From JBGTKH01 sp041744735 (lineage in GTDB: Bacteria > Planctomycetota > Planctomycetia > Pirellulales > Pirellulaceae), in the NCBI GenBank assembly GCA_041744735.1, contig JBGTKH010000607.1:1-9236 (forward strand): a stretch of 9,236 nucleotides of DNA, given 5' to 3'. A program made the position numbers and the translations under genes. The notes under the pieces are model-generated. The model had not been told where the DNA came from. It did no database searches and saw only the letters and a program-made list of their open reading frames with translations. Positions 1-4,722 of the stretch are shown one piece after another. Each line of letters begins with the position of its first letter. The first letter of the stretch is position 1.

Positions 1-2
1 AT

Positions 3-57
3 AACTGCAAGCCATGCAGTGGCTTACGGCGGCTTCCAGCCTTCGCCGTACGCAGTT
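3..57. repeat. Three-arm (cloverleaf-like) inverted-repeat structure
   Basis: The stretch can fold almost completely. An outer 6-bp stem pairs AACTGC (3-8) with GCAGTT (52-57). Arm 1 pairs AAGCCA (9-14) with TGGCTT (20-25) around a 5-nt loop. Arm 2 pairs ACGGCG (26-31) with CGCCGT (44-49), with a further 3-bp GCT/AGC pairing inside. Only positions 50-51 and the loops are unpaired. It lies about 20 bp beyond the broken end of the group II intron reverse transcriptase. I do not recognise it as a tRNA or as group II domain V. It may be a dispersed repeat, a mobile-element end or a small structured RNA. The pairing is seen directly; its role is unknown. Confidence 0.5.
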
Positions 58-76
58 TGCAATCGCTTTCGCGTAA

Positions 77-817
77 TCAACCTATCCAGGAATCCGCAAC
101 CGTTAGCAATATCGTTGGAGGAGCGCTCACGCCGCCTTGCGGACTGCCGGATTCAGGATACGACAACGTCCCTTCCTCCAGCACTCCGGCCTTCAGCCAC
201 TTTCCAATCAATCGTAGCAACACGCCATCGCGTACTCGACGCTGGAGAAATTCTCGCAGATGGCCGTGATCCAAAGTGTCCAAAAACTTTCGGATGTCCA
301 CTTCTAATATCCAACCACCACCGCGCCGCATGAGTTGAGCACGCAAGGCGTCCAGCGCCTGGTGTGCCGAGCGGCCCGGACGAAAGCCGTACGAGCCGTC
401 GTGGAAATCCTGTTCGTAGATCGCCTCCAGAATCATGGCCACGGCCCGTTGCAGCACCTTGTCCTCGAAGGTCGGAATCCCGATCGGTCGAGTCTCCCGC
501 CCGCTGCCTTTGGGAATGTGTACCCGCCGCACCGGAGGCGCGCGGTACGTCCCGGACTTGGCCTTCTCCAAGAGGTCCTCCAAATTCGCGAACAGGTTTT
601 CGCGGTACTCCTCGTACGTCTGCCCGTCGACCCCGGCGGCTCCATCCTTGCGTGTCAGAATACACGCCTGAAGCAGCCACTCGAAATCGAGGTAATGGTT
701 GAGCGAAGTGAATGCCGTCTGCGGCGATTGTCTCGCCAGCGTTGCTATCCGCTCTCGTTTCGTGGACACGGTGTCGGGTTTCTGAGCACCCGCCGTGTTT
801 CCCTCAAGCAGTTCCAT
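77..817 (-). pseudogene. Group II intron reverse transcriptase/maturase, 3'-truncated
   Basis: This is the N-terminal part of an intron-encoded protein (LtrA-like reverse transcriptase), 246 residues where intact proteins have over 400. Family-typical blocks occur in order: GVDGQT (about 62-67), KSGTYRAPPVRRVHIPKG (87-104), TRPIGIPTFEDKVLQRA (109-125), SYGFRPGRSAHQAL (142-155), LEVDIRKFLD (171-180, with first catalytic Asp174) and GSPQGG (224-229). After SAP (231-233) the family sequence stops and an unrelated 13-residue tail follows. The YxDD box (the other two catalytic Asp), the maturase X domain and any endonuclease domain are therefore missing, so it cannot act as a polymerase. The chosen ATG at 815-817 has GGGAG 10 nt upstream on the minus strand; the open frame upstream to 943 lacks family resemblance and is probably intron RNA. 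It is a relic of a retroelement. Confidence 0.9.
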
Positions 818-1390
818 AGCTCGACGTCTCCCTTTCCTGGAAAGGCTCCTTTCGAGTGTAAGTCCGCCTCCCTGGTCCGCCGTGGCGGGTTGCGGTACTA
901 CGAAGACGCTCCGACTCCTGATCGTTCGCGCCGCGAGACTCATGAGGTTCGTCCCGCGGGACCGTCAGTTGCACGGCGTGGCTTCGCTCCCTGGGGTCCA
1001 CCGTGCACGACCCCGGGCCAGGCGCTTGGGATGCGGCGTCGCCTGAGCCGCTCTTACCTCACGGACACGATCAGGTCTCTCACGTTCCTGGGGAACCCCC
1101 ATGTATGCACGCCCTGTTCTCCGACCCCGGCAGGACCGAAGGCGTCAGGCCATTGCGACGCCCCGGCACGGTCCCTGCTGGTGGCAACGACATGGACTCC
1201 TGCGACCATCGAAGGATTTCGGGGCTCCATAGCAGGGCTCTACACACTCGCTGTCTACGCTTCGCAGCCGCCGTCACCGACGACCACGCAAGACTCGCTT
1301 CCGGCTGTTGGCCAAACTCTACCGGGCAGGCTTGGTTACCCGCTGGGTTCCGCTGAAAAGTTTCTGAAATGCTTCCTACATCTCAATCCT
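818..1390 (-). ncRNA. Probable 5' ribozyme portion of the truncated group II intron
   Basis: No convincing protein is encoded between the reverse transcriptase start and about 1390; open frames on either strand here look like shadows. In group II introns, RNA domains I to the start of IV lie immediately 5' of the intron-encoded protein and span roughly 500-700 nt, which fits the size and position of this segment read on the minus strand. I could not fix the 5' boundary: no unambiguous GUGYG start was found. The 3' part, with domains V and VI, is absent from the window, so the intron should not be able to splice. The assignment is inferred from position, not from a folded structure. Confidence 0.45.
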
Positions 1391-1419
1391 CCTTTCCCAA
1401 GCTAAACTTGACGCTATGC

Positions 1420-1449
1420 CACTGCTTCGGAGTCTTCGTAGAAGCAGTG
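1420..1449. repeat. 9-bp inverted repeat (stem-loop)
   Basis: CACTGCTTC (1420-1428) and GAAGCAGTG (1441-1449) are perfect reverse complements around a 12-nt loop. On the minus strand the stem-loop lies downstream of the protein remnant that ends at 1590 and just before the presumed intron RNA. It lacks a clear T-run, so a terminator role is only possible. Confidence 0.4.
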
Positions 1450-1589
1450 CGAGTCGCGGAGAGGTTTCCAACTCGTTCAATTCAGGGCGTTCCACATAAT
1501 TTCCTCTGTCAGCGCCAGCAAAATGCAGTTATTCACCGCCACGCCGATCATCATCATCGCCATTGGGTCGAGGTTCAATTAGACGCATT
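1450..1589. other. Intergenic sequence without recognisable gene
   Basis: Between the stem-loop at 1420-1449 and the stop codon of the protein remnant I see no supported gene. One minus-strand frame (1477-1563) could encode a 28-residue hydrophobic, Met-rich peptide. It has no family resemblance, and I do not call it. Confidence 0.4.
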
Positions 1590-1876
1590 TCATTCGTTGT
1601 TGGTCTGCGACTCGCGATACGATCTCCATTTCGCGAGGGCCTCGTTTCGCTTCGTGTCGTCCTCGAAGCCGACGGTTGTGGTGTTGAACACGATTTGGGG
1701 ATGGGTTTGCAGACGATCGAAGCCGAATTTGCGCGGGTCCTGTTTGGTGATGTGTAGCAGTGCAGCCAGGGCGATGTCGCGGACTTGCGTTTCGTAGTTG
1801 CGGTTGTTGATCCGCATCGACGTGCAGCGAGTGGCGTCGTCGAGCAACGTTTCGAGCAGCGGCACGTGCGTTTTGT
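1590..1876 (-). pseudogene. C-terminal remnant of a conserved planctomycete-type protein
   Basis: The minus-strand frame encodes about 95 residues of ordinary protein sequence ending at TGA (1590-1592). It includes the blocks LLDDATRCTSMRINN, VRDIALAALLHITKQDP, KFGFDRLQTHP and VGFEDDTKRNEAL. From memory this resembles the C-terminus of HEAT-like or otherwise uncharacterised planctomycete proteins of several hundred residues, but I cannot name the family. The coding character stops at the tandem repeat beginning at 1877. The only upstream Met in frame (1955) would translate the repeat itself and is unlikely to be a real start. No promoter or Shine-Dalgarno was seen. I read it as the tail of a gene whose 5' part was replaced by repeat sequence. 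Confidence 0.6.
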
Positions 1877-1927
1877 CGCGCGGGTGCCACTGACAAGTAA
1901 CGCGCGGGTGCCACTGACAAGTAACGC
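1877..1927. repeat. 24-bp tandem direct repeat, two copies
   Basis: The units at 1877-1900 and 1901-1924 are identical, each carrying GTGCCACTGACAAGTAA, and the next three bases (1925-1927) continue the pattern. The period is a multiple of three, so it also shows as a repeated octapeptide in shadow frames. It lies exactly where the protein remnant loses coding character. Confidence 0.85.
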
Positions 1928-1970
1928 TCCATCTGCTTGTACCCAAGCGTGCCATTAGGGCAAAGTGTGT

Positions 1971-1993
1971 GCCACGGGCGGTGCCCGTGTGGC
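1971..1993. repeat. GCCACGGGC hairpin repeat
   Basis: GCCACGGGC (1971-1979) pairs with GCCCGTGTGGC (1983-1993) with a two-base bulge and a 3-nt loop. Hairpins of this GTGCCACGG type are, from memory, dispersed in planctomycete chromosomes. With the tandem repeat at 1877-1927 it suggests repeat accumulation. No T-run follows, so it is not a clear terminator. Confidence 0.5.
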
Positions 1994-2109
1994 GACGCTG
2001 CGGAAGTTGGAGTGGGGAACGGCAATTGAACTTTCGTCAGGCGGTCCCAGTGACGTCCACCGCACCATGAGTGTGCTCATCCGTCGGTCGTCATCAGACG
2101 TCGCGATAT
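1994..2109. other. Intergenic sequence, nothing recognised
   Basis: Between the hairpin repeat and the promoter-like sequence of the broken toxin-antitoxin pair I see no open frame with protein-like composition and no clear RNA or regulatory signal. Confidence 0.4.
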
Positions 2110-2142
2110 TTGCTACTTAGGCGCGCGATTGCTAAACTAGCA
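2110..2142 (+). promoter_or_regulatory. Candidate promoter and palindromic operator of the broken TA pair
   Basis: TTGCTA (2110-2115) and TAAACT (2133-2138) are separated by 17 bp, a sigma70-like arrangement. A short palindrome, TGCTA-aac-TAGCA (2130-2142), overlaps the -10 hexamer, the usual place for a TA autoregulatory operator. It is followed by the Shine-Dalgarno GGAGG at 2149-2153. The motifs are visible; their use is inferred. Confidence 0.4.
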
Positions 2143-2160
2143 GCATGCGGAGGAAAAGCG

Positions 2161-2390
2161 ATGTCGCTGGAAACGATGATTGGCAATTTGAGCCATGGCG
2201 AAAACTGGCTGCGTTGGACCTAATCTGGCGAGATTTGGCAAGCGATTCGCAATCTTTCACGTCCCCGAAATGGCAGGAAAGAGTGATCGCCGACCGGCTT
2301 GCAAATCCGGCTCCAGGGCAGGCCTTGCCACTGGCGGCAGCGAAGGCCGACATCAAGGAAGCCATCGATGCTAGTCGAGCTTCGCCCTAA
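2161..2390 (+). pseudogene. Addiction-module antitoxin with probable 1-nt frameshift
   Basis: The longest frame (from ATG 2145) matches the small 'addiction module component' antitoxins only from about 2202 onward: KLAALDLIWRDLASDS, then SPKWQERVIADRLANP and an AAKADIKEAI helix. Its first 19 residues do not fit. The ATG at 2161 has an excellent Shine-Dalgarno (GGAGG, 2149-2153, spacing 7) and encodes MSLETMIGNLSHGE, a typical start for the family, but that frame stops at TAA 2221-2223. Adding one A to the run at 2201-2204 joins the two frames into a normal protein of about 77 residues. I therefore read it as an antitoxin gene that lost one base. It overlaps the toxin start by 23 nt, as is common in such operons. 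A sequencing error or translation from 2145 are the alternatives. Confidence 0.65.
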
Positions 2391-2529
2391 AGCCCGCCAA
2401 GACTTGATGTTTGGTGCCTTGTTCTACGAAAAACAACGGGCTGAGCTCGGGGCAATGTTTGACGTGGTGGTCTCTGACAGCGAACATCGCTCCACGTACG
2501 CGAGGTACGTGGTGGCGGGACAGCGTTGA
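2368..2529 (+). pseudogene. RelE/ParE-family toxin, C-terminally truncated
   Basis: The ATG at 2368-2370 lies inside the end of the antitoxin gene. The 53 residues begin MLVELRPKARQDL and continue ALFYEKQRAELGAMF, the usual N-terminal strand and helices of the RelE/ParE toxin superfamily ('F/WYE.QR.GLG..F'). Members are normally about 90-100 residues. After FDVVVSDSEH (about residue 40) the match fades and a stop comes at 2527-2529, so the C-terminal beta-sheet that carries the active or gyrase-contacting residues is missing. A hairpin sequence (2492-2512) occupies the place where the family resemblance ends, suggesting interruption by a repeat. It is unlikely to be an active toxin. No remainder of the toxin was recognised downstream. 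Confidence 0.65.
2492..2512. repeat. 8-bp perfect hairpin at the toxin break
   Basis: CCACGTAC (2492-2499) and GTACGTGG (2505-2512) pair perfectly around the 5-nt loop GCGAG. The hairpin starts where the toxin gene loses family resemblance. The following sequence to about 2590 contains further CCACGTGG and CCCACGGGG words and no gene, so the hairpin may be one end of a dispersed repeat. Confidence 0.5.
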
Positions 2530-2646
2530 TTGCGGTCGGCGTTCTGGTTTGCAAACACGCTCCCACGGGGACAAGCCCACGTGGTGAGTGGCGAACGGCC
2601 ATACGCCCGTATTGAACTTTCTCGAGGAGTCCGCGATTCAACGACA

Positions 2647-4131
2647 TCAACTCAGCAGTGCCATGATCGGCTTGCCTTTGCCGTCTTTGGTCACGTGGAA
2701 GGGGCGGCCTTCGGTCACGTAGTGGGCGTCGGGAGGGATGCCGAGTGCGTGGTAGATGGTGGCGTGCACATCGGTTAGGGAGACAGGATTCTCGATGGGG
2801 ATCATCGGGTGGCGCTGCGACGTCTTGCCGTACGCGAAGCCGGGCTTGAAGCCGCCGCCGAAGAAGAGCAGGCTGTTGGCGCTGCTGAAGTGACCGTGAA
2901 AGCCATACATTTTGCGGTCTGCGATTATGAGCTCTTCGCCCGATTGTTGTTCTGCGAAACCGATCGGCTCGACGCCGGCCTTTGGCTGGTTGGCGATTGT
3001 GCGGCCGAACTCAGTCGCGATCACAACCAGCGTACGCTCGAGTATTCCACGTTGATCGAGATCGCGGATCAATTGCGCGATGGGTCCGTCGATCTGTTTC
3101 TTTAATTCAACCATTCGGTCCGCGCCGTCTTCGTGAGTATCGAAGCCTTTGAAGGCCGCGTATTGATACTCGACCTGCACGAATCGCGCGCCGGCCTCGA
3201 CCAACCGCCGAGCCAACAGCAGGCCGTGCCCGAAGCGGCGGCCGAAGTAATACGTTTTGTCTTGCACTTCACCGGCGGCGATCTTCGGTTCGTAGGCGGC
3301 GATCGTCGACGGGCTTTCATACTGCGCGAACTCGAACGCTCGCTTGACCGGCGAATCCATCATCGCGCGTGCAGCTTCCATCATGTGCAAGTACTGCTGA
3401 GCCTTTTCTGCTTGCTGCAATTCAACCGGCGCCGAGCCCGCGACCTTTTGCAAATACGCCAGCCGTCGGTCAATCCGCGCGGTGGTCAGCCCGGCCGCGG
3501 CCTTCAGCGTTTCTAATCCGCGCGTGGGATCGGGGATCATCAGCGGGCCGTGTTTGGGTCCGTAAAATCCCGGGCCGATATACTCGTTGATGAACTGTTT
3601 TTCGGTGTCGCTGGTGTCGATGTCGCGGCCCAGATAAATGTACGGCGGCACTCCCGCGGCTCGCGGCCCCAGAATCCTGCCCACCGCTGCGCCGATGCTG
3701 GGTGCCTTGACGCCGGCCGGGAACAGATAGCCGGTCATCATGTAATATTGAGCCTTCAAATGCACCGCGCCGAATTTCGTTTCGTTCGTCAGACTGCGCA
3801 GCAGCGTCCCCTTGTGCATCACCGATGCGATTGATTCCAACCCGGCCCCCAAGCGAACGCCATCGGCCGACGTAGGGATCGACTCGCACGTCCCCAACAC
3901 CTCACTCCCTTTCATCCCCGCCTGAAACGGCGTGAACCGTTTCGGATCCCAAGTATCCGCCTGAGCGATCCCGCCCGGCAGCCAGATCAGGATCATGGAA
4001 TCCGCCTTAGCTGTCGGTTCTAAAGCAGTTACCTTAGTACAGTCCGTCAACGGAACACACGACGCCATTCCAGCCGACGTCAGGAGCCCTGCTTTGATGA
4101 ATTCCCTGCGATCAAGGCGACTTTGTTTCAT
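2647..4131 (-). CDS. DUF1501 exported protein
   Basis: This is a DUF1501 protein of 494 residues, the usual size. The N-terminus carries DRREFIKAGLLTSAG (7-21), a twin-arginine-type signal, so export in folded form is likely; MASC at 22-25 is only a weak lipobox. The mature part has the family blocks ILIWLPGGIAQADTWDPK (about 47-64), FDTH (330-333), ATEFGRT (about 372-378), GFHGHFS (410-416) and TDVHATIYHALG (444-455). These are characteristic of the alkaline-phosphatase/sulfatase-like fold, and the His/Asp residues are possible metal ligands. The molecular function is not established. I chose ATG 4131 because it puts the RR signal at the N-terminus; ATG 4164 would overlap hicA by 8 nt and adds 11 residues. 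Neither has a strong Shine-Dalgarno, which suggests dependence on translation of hicA upstream. It normally partners a DUF1549/DUF1553 protein, here found on the far side of hicBA. Confidence 0.9.
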   Translation of the reverse strand: MKQSRLDRREFIKAGLLTSAGMASCVPLTDCTKVTALEPTAKADSMILIWLPGGIAQADTWDPKRFTPFQAGMKGSEVLGTCESIPTSADGVRLGAGLESIASVMHKGTLLRSLTNETKFGAVHLKAQYYMMTGYLFPAGVKAPSIGAAVGRILGPRAAGVPPYIYLGRDIDTSDTEKQFINEYIGPGFYGPKHGPLMIPDPTRGLETLKAAAGLTTARIDRRLAYLQKVAGSAPVELQQAEKAQQYLHMMEAARAMMDSPVKRAFEFAQYESPSTIAAYEPKIAAGEVQDKTYYFGRRFGHGLLLARRLVEAGARFVQVEYQYAAFKGFDTHEDGADRMVELKKQIDGPIAQLIRDLDQRGILERTLVVIATEFGRTIANQPKAGVEPIGFAEQQSGEELIIADRKMYGFHGHFSSANSLLFFGGGFKPGFAYGKTSQRHPMIPIENPVSLTDVHATIYHALGIPPDAHYVTEGRPFHVTKDGKGKPIMALLS

Positions 4132-4156
4132 CGTTTCGTTGATGAGAAATTGAATG

Positions 4157-4369
4157 TCAGGCATTCTGAAAATCTTGCCAATTGATTCCCAATTGTCGAA
4201 TCGCAGCACGAACAGTTCCGAGCTTCACGTCGCGCCCGCCCCAGTCGGGAACGACCGAAACTTGCTGATTCGTTGGATTGCGCCATTTCCGGTGAGAGCC
4301 ACCGCCTTTTCGTGGCAATTCCTGACAACCAAGTGTGGCCAGCTTTCTCGCAACTTCGCGATACGTCAT
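4157..4369 (-). CDS. hicA: HicA family mRNA-interferase toxin
   Basis: The 70-residue protein has the compact HicA double-stranded-RNA-binding-like fold. It starts MTYREVARKLATLG, then PRKGGGSHRKWRNP (19-32) with the conserved GSH, whose His26 is the catalytic residue, then VVPDWGGRDVKLGTVRAAIRQLGI (39-62). HicA toxins cleave mRNA and arrest growth unless bound by HicB. The start at 4369 overlaps the hicB stop as ATGA, implying translational coupling; the frame is open to 4396, but that extension is not family-like. All key features look intact. The toxin follows the antitoxin here, the reverse of the classic hicA-hicB order, though both arrangements exist. Its stop lies 25 nt before the preferred DUF1501 start. 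Confidence 0.92.
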   Translation of the reverse strand: MTYREVARKLATLGCQELPRKGGGSHRKWRNPTNQQVSVVPDWGGRDVKLGTVRAAIRQLGINWQDFQNA

Positions 4370-4611
4370 GGCGCCGTCACCACGGTTTCCAACCACACAG
4401 GACTACTTGCATCACAGATCTGCGCGTTTTGCGGCAGGGTGCGACCGAGGTCTTGATACGCTTCAACAACTGCGGCCAGGGCATCTTTCACATTGGCCAG
4501 CGCCTCGTCGATGGTATCGCCCTCGGTTACCAATTCCGGCAAGAGCGGTGACGTCACTGTGTACCCGCCCTCTGGTTGCGGAGTGAGGATGAGCGGAAGT
4601 TTGTAATTCAT
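4366..4611 (-). CDS. hicB: HicB family antitoxin
   Basis: The 81-residue protein opens MNYKLPLILTPQPEGGYTV and continues to SPLLPELVTEGDTIDEALANV, the standard HicB pattern: a partly degraded RNase H-like fold, with GGY(T/V)V, LPE and the 'G.T.DEAL.N..' helix. It neutralises HicA by binding it. There is no obvious ribbon-helix-helix or helix-turn-helix domain after the core; about 20 C-terminal residues are left, so direct DNA binding by HicB is uncertain. The start at 4611 has a strong Shine-Dalgarno, GGGAGG on the minus strand (4620-4625) with 8-nt spacing. The stop overlaps the hicA start by four bases. Confidence 0.9.
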   Translation of the reverse strand: MNYKLPLILTPQPEGGYTVTSPLLPELVTEGDTIDEALANVKDALAAVVEAYQDLGRTLPQNAQICDASSPVWLETVVTAP

Positions 4612-4634
4612 GGACCAAGCCTCCCTTTAGTTTC

Positions 4635-4664
4635 AGGGTAGCCGCTAGTTTCGACGCGGGTCAA
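4635..4664 (-). promoter_or_regulatory. Candidate hicBA promoter
   Basis: On the minus strand, TTGACC (4664-4659) and TACCCT (4640-4635) are spaced by 18 bp, giving a plausible sigma70-type promoter whose transcript would begin just upstream of the hicB Shine-Dalgarno. It lies in the 111-bp gap after the DUF1549/DUF1553 stop. It would let hicBA, and by read-through DUF1501, be expressed independently. This is judged by hexamer match only. Confidence 0.4.
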
Positions 4665-4722
4665 GGACAGCGCGGCGTGTCTGCTCTACATATGCGCATC
4701 AGTTAAGGCACTTAATTCTAGC

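Noticed and set aside
3..57. tRNA gene or integron attC site for the three-arm structure
   Set aside because: It lacks the tRNA arm lengths, a T-loop sequence and a 3' acceptor pattern. The R/L box core of attC sites was not seen.
24..132. Minus-strand frame after the reverse transcriptase break, containing GFLDRLITRKRLQ
   Set aside because: It could be the tail of an interrupted host gene, but it is short, has no recognisable family and overlaps the RT end in another frame.
818..943. N-terminal extension of the reverse transcriptase to 943
   Set aside because: The extension has no family resemblance and no good Shine-Dalgarno, and it falls in the presumed intron RNA. ATG 817 has GGGAG at suitable spacing.
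335..1405. Long plus-strand open frame of 356 codons
   Set aside because: It runs antisense to the recognisable reverse transcriptase and the presumed intron RNA. The protein is low in family-like patterns and rich in Arg/Pro/Ser, as expected for a shadow frame in GC-rich DNA.
1477..1563. 28-residue hydrophobic Met-rich peptide on the minus strand
   Set aside because: It is very short, with no clear Shine-Dalgarno or family match, in a decayed region. Chance is the simplest explanation.
2145..2160. ATG 2145 as the antitoxin start
   Set aside because: The residues it adds do not match the family, the GGAGG motif lies after it, and ATG 2161 is ideally placed behind that motif.
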